NCBI GenBank assembly: GCA_963777355.1
Contig: CAVZQK010000044.1
Span: 1-64,000 of the forward strand
Source: DATJHM01 sp963777355
GTDB lineage: Bacteria > Chloroflexota > Ktedonobacteria > Ktedonobacterales > Ktedonobacteraceae
Reading direction: 5' to 3'
Length of the DNA stretch: 64,000 nt
The position numbers and the translations under genes were made by a program. This document shows positions 52,310 through 61,849 of the stretch, piece by piece (position 1 is the first letter of the stretch; each line of letters opens with the position of its first letter). The notes under the pieces are model-generated. The model did not search any database. It saw nothing but the letters and a program-made list of their open reading frames with translations, and was not told where the DNA came from.

Positions 52310-53992
52310 ATGAGTCAGGCAAGCCGTAGCGATGTAAAGCAAGCTACCGTGCTGGATCAACCAGTTTTCTCAAGACAAATCTTACCTTCTATCTGGCTAG
52401 TACGCTTGCTACAAATCTGGCAGCGTCTTCCTCAACGCCTGATCCTGGGAGGTCTGGTATTTTGCGCTGCTTTATTTTTTGACCTTCGCCATCTTGGTAG
52501 ACCGAGTATCTGGTTTGATGAGGCTTTTTCTGTCGGTCTGGCCAGCCAGCCATTGCCTTTATTGTGGCATATTATTTTCGGCCTGGAACCAAATATGGAG
52601 CTCTATTATCTCTTTCTCCATTTCTGGCTGGCCCTGACTGGCCTTTTTATCCATCCTATTGAATTTGTTGTACGTTTCCCTTCTGCTATTTTTGCGGCGT
52701 TGAGTACTGTGGTTGTCTTTCTGCTTGGACGCCGTTTTACTACTACTCTGGGTGGTCTCCTCGCCGCTACTCTTTATTTACTGAATTATGTCCAGCTTAC
52801 CTATGCCCAACAGACTCGCGCTTATAGTCTGCAATTGCTCTTGATCTGTATTGCCTGGTACGCGCTCCTCTCGCTCTGCGCCAGCACTACTCATCCTCGC
52901 CGCTGCTGGAGCATCTATATCGCTGCTACTGTGCTCGCCGTCTATAGCCATCTTTTTACGTTTCTTGTTCTTCTTGCTCAATTCATTTTTGTCTGCGCAA
53001 TTGTGCTTGTTCCCAATGATTGGCAACAGCAAACTCGCCAGCAATTGCTCTCTTTTGCTGGTTCTCTGCTTGCTATTGCCCTGCTCTGTATCCCTATGTT
53101 TCTTGTCACTCTGCAAGGCGCAAAAACTGGCTGGCTCCCTACTCCACATAGCGCCGATGTGAAATATATTATTGATCTGATGAGTGGCGATAATCAGCCC
53201 TATCTCAAGGCAATGGCTTTTTTCTGCCTGCTCGCTGTGATTCTGGTCGTCGGTAGTATCTTCTTGTTCCGCCTGTCAGAAAAATATGAGAGGATTTTTG
53301 CTGGCGTCCAGAGCTGGCTTGAGATCCGTCACTATCTTCCTATCTGCCTGGCGCTTCTTTGCTGGCTCGTTCTGCCGTTTCTGCTTAGCTACGGCGTCTC
53401 TTTTACCTCGCTGAGACTTTTCTCTAGCCGCTATCTCGTGGTGATTATTCCCGGACTCTGCTTGCTGGTGGCTCTCGGTGTTACTACTTTACGTTGGCGC
53501 TGGGTTCAATGTATCCTGGCGCTGGGCCTGATAGCCCTGGCCCTCTCTTCTGTCCCTTATTATTATCGCAGTGCGCAGGTGGAGGATTGGAATTCAGCTA
53601 CCCACTGGCTGCTCAATCTCTATCAGCCAGATGACGGTCTGGTCTGTTACGATAACTCTCTGGAACAAGGCTGCCAGGTTTCCGTGGAGTATTATCTTCA
53701 GGCTTACCCTAAAAATGGTGCGCATTTTACTGCCGATTCCCCAGGCGCGTTCTCGTGGCAGAAGTACGGTCCCGCTCGTCCCGCAGGTCCTGATGAGGCT
53801 GTAGACCCTCGCGCCCTGGCTGCCTACGGCGCGAAACACTCTCGCCTCTTCTTTATTCAAGGCCGTATCCGCGATGATGCTGCCGCTGCGAAAGCAAAAG
53901 CAGCTCAGCAATGGCTGGATCAACACGATCAACTTATCTCGTCCATTAAGACACCGACTGTTACGGTTCGTCTCTATAAGACCGGTTCATAA
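52310..53992 (+). CDS. GT39/ArnT-like membrane glycosyltransferase
   Basis: 560 residues with about 10-11 TM helices. The first extracytoplasmic loop has the Asp-Glu catalytic motif in RPSIWFDEAFSVG, the hallmark of the C-family transferases PMT/ArnT (GT39/GT83), which take a sugar from a polyprenyl carrier. The C-terminal ~150 residues form a soluble domain outside the membrane (ATHWLLNLYQPDDGLVCYDN). The acceptor (lipid, protein or wall polymer) is unknown. SD GAGAG lies 6 bases before the ATG. It begins 78 bases upstream of a small helical protein gene. Confidence 0.85.
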   Translation: MSQASRSDVKQATVLDQPVFSRQILPSIWLVRLLQIWQRLPQRLILGGLVFCAALFFDLRHLGRPSIWFDEAFSVGLASQPLPLLWHIIFGLEPNMELYYLFLHFWLALTGLFIHPIEFVVRFPSAIFAALSTVVVFLLGRRFTTTLGGLLAATLYLLNYVQLTYAQQTRAYSLQLLLICIAWYALLSLCASTTHPRRCWSIYIAATVLAVYSHLFTFLVLLAQFIFVCAIVLVPNDWQQQTRQQLLSFAGSLLAIALLCIPMFLVTLQGAKTGWLPTPHSADVKYIIDLMSGDNQPYLKAMAFFCLLAVILVVGSIFLFRLSEKYERIFAGVQSWLEIRHYLPICLALLCWLVLPFLLSYGVSFTSLRLFSSRYLVVIIPGLCLLVALGVTTLRWRWVQCILALGLIALALSSVPYYYRSAQVEDWNSATHWLLNLYQPDDGLVCYDNSLEQGCQVSVEYYLQAYPKNGAHFTADSPGAFSWQKYGPARPAGPDEAVDPRALAAYGAKHSRLFFIQGRIRDDAAAAKAKAAQQWLDQHDQLISSIKTPTVTVRLYKTGS

Positions 53993-54070
53993 TGCTATGA
54001 TATGATGGAGAGCAAGAATACTGACAATGAACTATTGCTCTGTGTAAAATGCTTTAGGAGACCCCTGGTT

Positions 54071-54451
54071 ATGGCTACTACTTCGTTTGCTGATCTTTAT
54101 GCTCATCTGAGCAATGATGTGTTTCGCGAGCAGGCTCTTCTGATTCTAGAGCGTGGGGCCGATGTCTACGCCTGCGCGACTACCTATGCGCAGCAGGGTA
54201 AGCCTGACTTTGCCCTGGCCTTTTTGCTCCTGCTGGAAGATGCTTCAGATGAGGAGAAGCGTGCTTTGCTTGCTCAGGCCTACGAACAGCGAGCCGCTTT
54301 AACCGAAGAGAAGGCGACAAACTTCGATAAGCAGTTCCATCGCCCTTTTCCTTTGATTAAATTAGAGGCGCAGAAGGATCGTATGGCCGCTCAACAGATT
54401 CGTCAGGGCCGCCGCGTGCGCCGTGAGTCCAAAGCCTTGCGCGTTCAATAG
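54071..54451 (+). CDS. Small helical protein of unknown function (126 aa)
   Basis: ATG 54071 is chosen because AGGAG lies 12 bases upstream; an ATG at 54005 is the alternative. The protein is mostly helical, with a helix-turn pattern like TPR repeats (FREQALLILERGADVYACATTYAQQGKPDFALAFLL) and an Arg/Lys-rich C-terminus (QGRRVRRESKALRVQ). No family recognised. It could bind nucleic acid with the basic tail. It converges on gyrA. Confidence 0.55.
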   Translation: MATTSFADLYAHLSNDVFREQALLILERGADVYACATTYAQQGKPDFALAFLLLLEDASDEEKRALLAQAYEQRAALTEEKATNFDKQFHRPFPLIKLEAQKDRMAAQQIRQGRRVRRESKALRVQ

Positions 54452-54458
54452 TCTTCTT

Positions 54459-54505
54459 AAAAAAAGCCGAGGAACGTAATATTGCCTGTATGCATACGTT
54501 CCTCG
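54459..54505 (-). terminator. Rho-independent terminator of gyrA
   Basis: An 11-bp stem (CGAGGAACGTA with TACGTTCCTCG) is followed, on the minus strand, by GGC and a run of seven T. It is 15 bases past the gyrA stop. Confidence 0.85.
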
Positions 54506-54519
54506 ACTACTAACTCTTG

Positions 54520-57123
54520 CTATTCGGCCTCTGAAGCTGGATTCGCTGGATCTTCCTCCGCTTCATTCTCTTCCATGATCTCTAGCATCTCTTCTTCTTC
54601 TTCTTCTTCTTCATTACCCTGATCGAGCATCACTACCCCCTCTTCCTCTCCGAGAGTGCCCTCATCTGCCAGGTCGCTCCCCTCACCTTCCTCGACTTTC
54701 TTCCCGTTTGTGGTCGCGGTAGCTACGACGCTATCTCCACTGCTCATGGTCATCATCTTGCGCCCCTGGATGTTTCTTCCCCCACGAATGATGGTGTTTA
54801 CATCCATGCGGATGACGACTCCAGCCGCTGAAATGATCATCAGGTCGTTGTCTTTGTCGGTGATGATTCGGGCAGAGGCGATGCTGCCTGTCTTCTCGGT
54901 GATACGTAGGGTAATAACTCCGCTGCCACCTCGGCTATGTCGTGGATAATCGTTGATCGGTGTACATTTGCCGTATCCTTTTTCGGTGACAACAAGCAGT
55001 TCGCTGTCCTCCGGCGTAAGATTTAACGAGACAAGTGTGTCACCAGATGAGAGCCGAATACCCCGTACGCCACCGCTTGTACGTGAGGCTGAGCGCAATT
55101 CAGCAACGGTGAAACGTACCGCCCGCCCATGCGCAGAGATCATTAAGACGTCGTCTTCAGCACTGGCAAGCTTGGCTCCAATCAGTTCGTCGTCCTCTTC
55201 CAGGTTCATCGCGATGAGACCTTGCCGCCTCACTACTTCAAACTCTTCCATGATGGTCTTTTTGATTTCGCCCTTCTTGGTGGCGACAATCATGAAGTCC
55301 CGATTGCTGTCTTTCGGCACTGCCACAATGACGGTAATGCGTTCTCGCTGCTCGATAGAGATAAGGTTAATCAGGTGCTCACCTTTGGCCGTTCTGCCAG
55401 TATCGGGCAGCTCATAGACTCTGAGCTGGAAGACGCGCCCTCGATCTGTGAAGAAGAGCAGGCTATCATGTGTATGCGCAACGACCAGGTGCCGTACGGT
55501 ATCATCCTCGCGCGTAACCATACCTGTGATGCCCCGCCCTCCCCTTCTCTGAGCTCTATAGGTATTCGATGGTAGCCGCTTGATATAGCCCTTTTCTGTC
55601 AGCGTGACAACGACCTCTTCGTTGGCAATCAGATCTTCATCCCGGAAATTGCCGATCTCCGCGTCTTCAATCTCACTCCGTCTCTCATCTCCATACTTGC
55701 TTTTGATCTCTTCCAGGTCCTGTTTGATGATTTTACGGATCTCGTTGATATCGCTTAACAGCATATTGTAGTAGTCGATATGCTGGAGAACGTCTTTGAG
55801 TTCCTCTTCAATCCTCTGCCTCTGTAACGCCGCCAGACTGGAGAGTCTCATTTCAAGTACTGCACGCGCTTGTTCTACTGAGAAGCCGAATTGCTGCTGC
55901 AACTCTTCTGCCAGTCCAGCCGTATCGCGCTGAGATCGACGAATAGTTGCGATGACTTCATCCAGGTGGTCAAGCGCGATCTTTAAGCCTTCCAGGATAT
56001 GCTTACGGGCCTCCGCTTTTGCTAGCTCGTAACGCGTACGCCGTGTAATGACAATCTCACGATGGCTGATATAGTGCTGTAAGAATTTCTTGAGCGTGAG
56101 TGTTTGTGGCTGTCTATCTACCAGGGCCAGCATGTTGGCATTAAATGCACTCTGCATCGCTGTGTATTTGAAAAGAGCGTTGAGGACGCTGGCACCGTTG
56201 GCGTCGCGCTTTAGATCAACGACCATACGCATACCATTTCGGTCCGATTCGTCCCTGACTTCTGCGATTCCTTCGATCTTCTTGTCACGGGCCATCTCAG
56301 CGATTTTTTTGACCAGCTCGGCTTTGTTTACCTGATAGGGGAGCTCTGTGGTAATGATGCTGATACGCCCACGCTCGGTCTCTTCAAAATGTGTACGCGC
56401 TCGTACGACGATACGCCCTCGCCCATTCGCGTAGCAGTTGCGGATTCCCTCTCGCCCCTGGATAATTCCCCCTGTGGGAAAATCAGGCCCACGAATAATA
56501 CGGGAAAGTTCTTCAGTACTTGCTTCACTGTCGTTGAGTAGATAGATGATCCCATCACAGACTTCATTCAGGTTATGAGGTGGTATATTCGTTGCCATTC
56601 CTACTGCAATACCTGTTGAGCCATTGAGTAATAGGTTAGGCAGCCTGGCTGGCATAACAGTTGGCTCGGTGGTCTGGTTGTCGTAGTTGGGCGCGAAATC
56701 AACGGTGTCTTTCTCTATATCACGCAGCAACTCATCCGCTATCGCGGCCATCTTTGCCTCGGTGTAGCGCATCGCTGCTGGCGGATCGTCGTCCTGGGAA
56801 CCAAAGTTACCCTGCCCAAGCACGAGCTGGTAGCGCATAGACCAGGGCTGCGCCATACGTACTAATGAGTCATACACCGCTACATCTCCATGAGGGTGAT
56901 AACTCTTCAGCACTTCACCAACTGTACCCGCACATTTCCGAAATTGCTTCGTCGATTGCAGACCCATCTGATCCATTGCATATAAGACGCGGCGGTGTAC
57001 TGGCTTAAGACCATCTCGCACATCTGGCAACGCACGAGAGACGATAACACTCATCGAGTAGTCCAGATACGCAGTGGTCATTTCCTCTACAATATTTACT
57101 GGCTTGATATTACCGAGTTCCAT
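54520..57123 (-). CDS. gyrA: DNA gyrase subunit A
   Basis: 867 residues from ATG 57123 (SD GAGGATG); an in-frame ATG at 57141 is less well placed. The breakage-reunion domain has the catalytic Tyr at 120 (AAMRYTEAK) and the DNA-gate helix YHPHGDVAVYDS; the C-terminal pinwheel has the GyrA box QRRGGRGI, which distinguishes GyrA from ParC. The tail is acidic, with a run of 8 Glu coded by a TTC/GAA microsatellite near 54590-54612. The residue at the E. coli Ser83 position is Val81. It acts with GyrB (not in the window) to introduce negative supercoils. Terminator and promoter are both visible, so it is transcribed alone. Confidence 0.96.
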   Translation of the reverse strand: MELGNIKPVNIVEEMTTAYLDYSMSVIVSRALPDVRDGLKPVHRRVLYAMDQMGLQSTKQFRKCAGTVGEVLKSYHPHGDVAVYDSLVRMAQPWSMRYQLVLGQGNFGSQDDDPPAAMRYTEAKMAAIADELLRDIEKDTVDFAPNYDNQTTEPTVMPARLPNLLLNGSTGIAVGMATNIPPHNLNEVCDGIIYLLNDSEASTEELSRIIRGPDFPTGGIIQGREGIRNCYANGRGRIVVRARTHFEETERGRISIITTELPYQVNKAELVKKIAEMARDKKIEGIAEVRDESDRNGMRMVVDLKRDANGASVLNALFKYTAMQSAFNANMLALVDRQPQTLTLKKFLQHYISHREIVITRRTRYELAKAEARKHILEGLKIALDHLDEVIATIRRSQRDTAGLAEELQQQFGFSVEQARAVLEMRLSSLAALQRQRIEEELKDVLQHIDYYNMLLSDINEIRKIIKQDLEEIKSKYGDERRSEIEDAEIGNFRDEDLIANEEVVVTLTEKGYIKRLPSNTYRAQRRGGRGITGMVTREDDTVRHLVVAHTHDSLLFFTDRGRVFQLRVYELPDTGRTAKGEHLINLISIEQRERITVIVAVPKDSNRDFMIVATKKGEIKKTIMEEFEVVRRQGLIAMNLEEDDELIGAKLASAEDDVLMISAHGRAVRFTVAELRSASRTSGGVRGIRLSSGDTLVSLNLTPEDSELLVVTEKGYGKCTPINDYPRHSRGGSGVITLRITEKTGSIASARIITDKDNDLMIISAAGVVIRMDVNTIIRGGRNIQGRKMMTMSSGDSVVATATTNGKKVEEGEGSDLADEGTLGEEEGVVMLDQGNEEEEEEEEMLEIMEENEAEEDPANPASEAE

Positions 57124-57233
57124 AAAAAACATCCTCACCAAAAAAGTCAGACATAGCCAGAAGGCGATATCGTGTTGAAGTGCGTGTATTCAGTGTCGGG
57201 GAAGGTCTAGAAAATTTGATCCTACCTGTTCTT

Positions 57234-57239
57234 ATTATA
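57234..57239 (-). promoter_or_regulatory. Probable -10 element of gyrA
   Basis: On the minus strand TGTGATATAAT holds a TATAAT with an upstream TG (extended -10); the -35 region (TCGTAT) is poor. The leader is about 105 bases. Confidence 0.5.
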
Positions 57240-57538
57240 TCACATCAGGATTGTAGATACGAGTTTTCTCCATTTGGGTGGATAGCTACTCGCTTTGCCT
57301 CTGGAGGCTCTTCAGATTCTATTCGGAATGCCGATTAGGAGAGTATGTTGAAGGAAAAGCTATACAGTTCTTTTTTACTTATAGAAAATAAATTTGCCTG
57401 ACTTTCACTCTATATTTTAGGGGGTTCCTGTGGTATTATAAAGGCAACAACGGAATTTCAAGAAGTAGTTTTTGATAATGACGTGTTTTGTATCCCTTTC
57501 CTGCCACATTTCGCATGGATGCTTTTTGAGGTGACGCA

Positions 57539-59140
57539 ATGGCCGACAGACCAAAGGATCAGACTGCCGTAAATGCCCCCGCCGATCCCTGGCGTTCGGG
57601 GCGCGCTCGTTTTGACCTTCGTCAAATCCGTATTGGCCGCAATCGTAAATGGCATTTCTCAGGCCAGCAGCCTGATGAAGAGGTTCGCCTGGTTGTGCGC
57701 AAACATTGGTGGTTTCTGGTCCGCCCTGCCTTGCCTTTTATTGGCTCGGTGCTTCTCCTTTTCATTCTTATCTGGGCCTCTGCCTTTGTTTCTATTAATC
57801 CTGTTATCTGGTATGTGTTAGATGGGCTGGCTTTCCTTTTAGTTCTTGGCACTGGTATCTGGTTTGCTTACAAAGATCTCGTCGTCTGGTGGTTTGATAC
57901 TTTTATCATCACGAATAAGCGCATTATTAGCTCCCGCGGCCTGCTTGAACCCACACGCCAGCAGACTCCTATTGAACGCGTGACTCAGGTTGGTATCGGC
58001 GTTGAGACGATGCTTGGTTTCTTGCTAAACTTTGGTACGGTGCATGTCTATCTCTCCGGCGGCGACCTGCTGATGCGCGATGTACCCAGTCCTCGCAAGG
58101 TTCGCGATGCCCTTCAGGGTATTACTGATATCATTAAGTCAGGTAAAAAGCCTGAAGCTCCTCTGCCGGTGCCGAGAGATTCCGGCGTCGCTGCTGTCCT
58201 GGCTGATCTTGCTAAAGGTAGACCTGTTCCTACCTTGCCCGATGCCGATGCAAATCTGCCACCACCCCGCCGCCAGGAACGTTTCCGCGGTCCTCGCCGT
58301 ACCTTCGGTGGCTTTCTCCGTATTCCCTGCGATGTGCGCTATGTCTCCGGAGAATATACTGTTAAATATATTCAGCGTTCGCAATATGTGCTCTTGCGTA
58401 ATTTGCTTACGCCTATCTTCTCGCTGATCGTGGTCGTTCCAACTGCTTTGCTCGTGCCTACCCTGGGAAATCTTCGCGGCCCGGTGGTGCAATACTGGTG
58501 GTTTATTATGGTTGCGCTGATCCTGGGTCTGGTTATTGCTATGCTTCTTATCTATATCAATTACGCGGATGATGTCTATATCCTGACGAATCGCCGCATT
58601 ATTGATATCCAGCGTAGCTTTGCCTTTTTCTTTGAGACGCGTATCGAAACCGAATACAAGAATGTTCGCGATATCCGCGTGAAGGTTCCTAGTATTGTCC
58701 AGCGTTTCCTGGATATTGGCAATGTCTATGTCGAAACTCCTGGTAGTAGCCCCGATATTATTCTGAATAATGTCGATCATCCTTTCCTCTTGCAGGATGA
58801 GATTCTGGGTATTAAGGGCCATAAAGATAAAGAGGATGCCGCTAAGAAGGAGAATGCTGAAAAAGAAAACCTGAAAAAATGGTTTAGTCTGATTATCAAT
58901 AAATTAGAGGATACGACGAAGAGTCGCGGCGCTCCGAATTTGTATGATAAAGATCTCCTTTCGGCATTAAGTATCGCTCAGGAGATGGGCCTGGACGTTT
59001 CTGTTCACGGCGAAGCTGTGGTGAGAGCCAGTCTTCCCCCCGGCTGCGTTGTAGAGCAAAATCCCCCTCCCGGCACACTTATGGAACCCGGCAGCCGCAT
59101 CGAGGTCGTTCTGAGCAAGAAACCCTCTTTCGTCGAGTAA
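57539..59140 (+). CDS. Membrane protein with two bacterial PH (DUF304) domains and a C-terminal PASTA domain
   Basis: 533 residues. TM helices (about 65-90 and 95-120) lead to a DUF304/bPH2 domain (DTFIITNKRIISSRGLLE, FGTVHVYLSGGDL). A second pair of TM helices (about 295-315 and 325-350) leads to another (YILTNRRIIDIQRSFAFF, IGNVYVETPGSSPDI). The last 70 residues are a PASTA domain (LSIAQEMGLDVSV, VVEQNPPPGTLMEPGSRIEVVLSKK). PASTA domains bind cell-wall muropeptides or beta-lactams in kinases and PBPs and are normally extracellular, while DUF304 domains are usually cytoplasmic; helix count decides which side each is on. The fusion looks unusual. Two terminators follow. Confidence 0.8.
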   Translation: MADRPKDQTAVNAPADPWRSGRARFDLRQIRIGRNRKWHFSGQQPDEEVRLVVRKHWWFLVRPALPFIGSVLLLFILIWASAFVSINPVIWYVLDGLAFLLVLGTGIWFAYKDLVVWWFDTFIITNKRIISSRGLLEPTRQQTPIERVTQVGIGVETMLGFLLNFGTVHVYLSGGDLLMRDVPSPRKVRDALQGITDIIKSGKKPEAPLPVPRDSGVAAVLADLAKGRPVPTLPDADANLPPPRRQERFRGPRRTFGGFLRIPCDVRYVSGEYTVKYIQRSQYVLLRNLLTPIFSLIVVVPTALLVPTLGNLRGPVVQYWWFIMVALILGLVIAMLLIYINYADDVYILTNRRIIDIQRSFAFFFETRIETEYKNVRDIRVKVPSIVQRFLDIGNVYVETPGSSPDIILNNVDHPFLLQDEILGIKGHKDKEDAAKKENAEKENLKKWFSLIINKLEDTTKSRGAPNLYDKDLLSALSIAQEMGLDVSVHGEAVVRASLPPGCVVEQNPPPGTLMEPGSRIEVVLSKKPSFVE

Positions 59141-59160
59141 GTACAAAGAATTTTGAACGC

Positions 59161-59260
59161 AAATTGGAGGAGGTCTCACCTTCTCCAATTTTAGATCACT
59201 TCTTTTCATTAAAAAGCTGTCTGCCAGATTCTCTCCAGAGAATTTGGCAGACAGCTTTTT
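59161..59260. terminator. Two successive terminators between convergent genes
   Basis: The first hairpin (59161-59191) pairs AAATTGGAG with CTCCAATTT and has an inner AGGT/ACCT. The second (59211-59260) is a long stem: AAAAAGCTGTCTGCCA against its complement plus an inner ATTCTC/GAGAAT helix, ending in T6 on the plus strand and flanked by A5 on the other side, so it works both ways. Confidence 0.9.
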
Positions 59261-59271
59261 TGCCGGGTTAG

Positions 59272-60633
59272 CTAACGACTACCAACACGGGCCAGCAGGG
59301 CTACACTTTCAATATGATATGTCTGTGGAAACATATCAATCGGTTGGGCCGCAACTAGCCTGTAACGTCCCCCAGAGCAGAGCGTTGCGATATCACGAGC
59401 CAGGGTGCTTGGATCGCACGAGACGTAACAGATGGCGCGTGGACTCATAAGCTGTAAGGCTTGTAGTGCCTTTGGATGACAGCCCGCACGCGGTGGATCA
59501 ACCAGGGCCAGGTCAACACGCTCTCGACGATGGTTGAGCTGACTGAGTATCCGCTCCAGGGTCCCTTCTAGCGCGGTGATGTTGTTCTGGTTGTTCAGGG
59601 CCGCTGTCGCACGCGCATCCATGACGGCGCTGGGCTGCGATTCGATGGCGATGACTCGCGCTGCCCGCGAGGAGAGGAAGGCTGAGAAGAGCCCCACTCC
59701 ACTATAACCATCAAGGACGGTCTCGTTGCGCTGCGGTTCTAACATTGCCAGCGCTCGCTCGACCAGGACCGCTGTTTGTACTGGATTGACCTGGAAGAAT
59801 GAGTCGGCAGAAACGCGGAAACGGCGACCCAGTACGACATCTGTCAGAAATTCTTGTCCCGCGAAGACACGCCCATATCGCCCACCTACACGCTCGATGA
59901 TGACACCAACAATCCCTGGCGCAATAGTCATAAGCTCCTGGGCAAGCTGTTGAGAGCTTTCAAAGAGAGAACCTGGACGCGCCTGAATGGTGAGTAGGGC
60001 CGGGACGGCTTTCGCTCCATTGATGCCAATGCTTGTGCTTGCATTGCTGACTGCGCCGATTGCTCCTCGTAGCGTAATGCTCTGAAGCATCTGACCCAAC
60101 GAGTCTCCAAAATAACTGATGAGCCTGGCCCGTACTGCCTGGTAGACCTGGTCAAGTGCGGGATGGAGCAAGGGGCAATCTACGAGATCCTGGACATCGT
60201 GGCTTTCCGCAATCTTCAGGCCCATTGCACCGTCCAGGCCTATAGAAAATAAGTGGATGTTGCGGTAATGCCAGGGTGGAACACCAGCGGGCATGCCAAT
60301 TGTGGGATGAACGAGGGCATCTGGCTGTTTTCCAATTCGTACGAGCAACTGGCGAACGATATGCGCTTTCCAGGTTAATTGCGCTGGATAGGCGATATGT
60401 TGCCACTGGCAACCGCTATCTGTGAGTAGCGGATAGGCCGGTTCGACCCGCTCTGGGGCCGGACGTAAAATCTCTAACAAATTGGCACGAGCGTGCCCTC
60501 GGCGCTCTTCTACGATCTCGACACGTACTCGCTCCCCTGGAATCCCTCCAGGTACAAACAGAACGCGTCCCTCATAGCGGCCTACTGCGTCCCCTCCGTA
60601 GGCCAGGTCGGTTAGTTCAACGTCAATGCTCAT
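59272..60633 (-). CDS. TrmA/RlmD-family 23S rRNA (uracil-5-)-methyltransferase
   Basis: 453 residues from ATG 60633 (SD GAGGTG). An N-terminal TRAM domain (MSIDVELTDLAYGG through GERVRVEIVEERRG), an RNA-binding region, and a C-terminal SAM-methyltransferase with VLDGYSGVGLFSAFLS, LVDPPRAGCHPKALQ and the catalytic Cys in CYVSCDPSTLARD. It would methylate U to m5U in 23S rRNA (or U54 in tRNA). RlmD normally has four Cys for a [4Fe-4S] cluster (CxxxxxCxxC...C); here only GCQWQH and DCPLLHP remain, so the cluster is probably absent. That makes RlmC/RlmD/TrmA specificity unsafe to call. Confidence 0.85.
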   Translation of the reverse strand: MSIDVELTDLAYGGDAVGRYEGRVLFVPGGIPGERVRVEIVEERRGHARANLLEILRPAPERVEPAYPLLTDSGCQWQHIAYPAQLTWKAHIVRQLLVRIGKQPDALVHPTIGMPAGVPPWHYRNIHLFSIGLDGAMGLKIAESHDVQDLVDCPLLHPALDQVYQAVRARLISYFGDSLGQMLQSITLRGAIGAVSNASTSIGINGAKAVPALLTIQARPGSLFESSQQLAQELMTIAPGIVGVIIERVGGRYGRVFAGQEFLTDVVLGRRFRVSADSFFQVNPVQTAVLVERALAMLEPQRNETVLDGYSGVGLFSAFLSSRAARVIAIESQPSAVMDARATAALNNQNNITALEGTLERILSQLNHRRERVDLALVDPPRAGCHPKALQALQLMSPRAICYVSCDPSTLARDIATLCSGGRYRLVAAQPIDMFPQTYHIESVALLARVGSR

Positions 60634-60819
60634 GTTCACCTCGGCGGCCACCTTCCGACATCCAGCGTCGTTAATGCCCGTCCCAACTTTCCAGCTTTTT
60701 TGTCTTATCTGTGGTTTCGATTAGTGTCCTGGTTCCCCAGTCCCCAGGAGTTGCGCGGCAGGGAAAATGAAGCTTCAGGCTTCTTGCCGTCAGCTTTTTT
60801 CTCTGCTTAAACATCTATG

Positions 60820-61803
60820 TTACAGTGGTAGTGGCTGTTTGGGCTGAACGTAGAGCCGTGTTCCGAAGCGACTTAAGAAGACGGCACCCAACCCTAACAA
60901 TCCTACTCCGATACTGATGAACCAGCCTATATAGGGGAGAGACCCTGCCAATGCCAATACTGCTAACCCTACTGCGACCTGAATGGGCCGTGCATTATAA
61001 TGTGGTGTTACTCTGCTGACGATATATTCACCGATGAGCCAGCCCACGGCAACCGTCCCCAGTGCCCACCCTGCGATCAAGCCTATTGCAATGATGATTG
61101 CTAAGGGAATAGAGATAATCAATGCTGCCAGTACTGCTAGAATGGTTGGCGCAAGCAGAATGCTTAAGACTCCTAGTAGCAGGCTTCTCCGCATTTTGCT
61201 CTTTGCTGTGGTGCTGACCAGCATGACATGCTCAGGTAGAAAGGAAGTCAGGACCAGCCCTAATGCTACCCAGGTCAAAAGAGACCAGAAGCGAAATTCT
61301 GTTCCGCCATTCCCTGCTAAGAGTAATGCGACGCTCTTTGGACAGTCAAAGACTGTTCCATACAACTGCGAGGTGGTATCTTGCACACGCTGACCACCAC
61401 AGAGATGAAGATCTCCATACACCTGAGCCCCATTTCTCAAGGTGATATTCCCTACATAAGAGTGTATGGTTCCTTCTACCCTGCCATCAACAATGACGTT
61501 GCCACCAAATGCTACAACGTTCCCTTTAACCTCACCTTCGATAATGATGTTTCCACCCCACGCGGTCAGGTTACTACAAATCACTTCTCCACTATTGACA
61601 ATAATAGAACTGCCAAAGGCTGGTTTTGTGTGTGTGGTTGTGCACTCTCCAGGTCGTTCTGGTTCGTTTGGTCCGGCTGCGGACACATTTGGCACTTCCC
61701 AGCCCCAGAGTACCTCTCCTACTCCATTTATGAGAAACGCTGCTAACAGGATAAGTCCTGGCAACGTGAGTATATACCAATACCGGCGTGCAGCTTTCCA
61801 CAT
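60820..61803 (-). CDS. Bactofilin-like polymer-forming domain fused to membrane helices
   Basis: 327 residues from ATG 61803, which follows GGGAG; an ATG at 61821 is in frame. One TM helix near the N-terminus is followed by a bactofilin/DUF583-like beta-solenoid with repeats such as NLTAWGGNIIIEGEVKGNVV and FGGNVIVDGRVEGTI. Four to five TM helices fill the last 170 residues. Ordinary bactofilins are soluble cytoskeletal filaments. The membrane fusion is seen in Firmicutes and Chloroflexota next to ECF sigma factors, and here it is the third gene of a sigma/anti-sigma operon (46 bases after the anti-sigma stop), suggesting envelope-stress control. Confidence 0.78.
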   Translation of the reverse strand: MWKAARRYWYILTLPGLILLAAFLINGVGEVLWGWEVPNVSAAGPNEPERPGECTTTHTKPAFGSSIIVNSGEVICSNLTAWGGNIIIEGEVKGNVVAFGGNVIVDGRVEGTIHSYVGNITLRNGAQVYGDLHLCGGQRVQDTTSQLYGTVFDCPKSVALLLAGNGGTEFRFWSLLTWVALGLVLTSFLPEHVMLVSTTAKSKMRRSLLLGVLSILLAPTILAVLAALIISIPLAIIIAIGLIAGWALGTVAVGWLIGEYIVSRVTPHYNARPIQVAVGLAVLALAGSLPYIGWFISIGVGLLGLGAVFLSRFGTRLYVQPKQPLPL

Positions 61804-61849
61804 TGTACTACTCCCTATCATGGCCTTGCTTGACCATGACCCTCGCTCC

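Noticed and set aside
54589..54612. TTC trinucleotide run in the gyrA tail as a phase-variation switch
   Set aside because: A trinucleotide repeat keeps the frame, so it only varies the acidic Glu tract; no on/off effect is expected.
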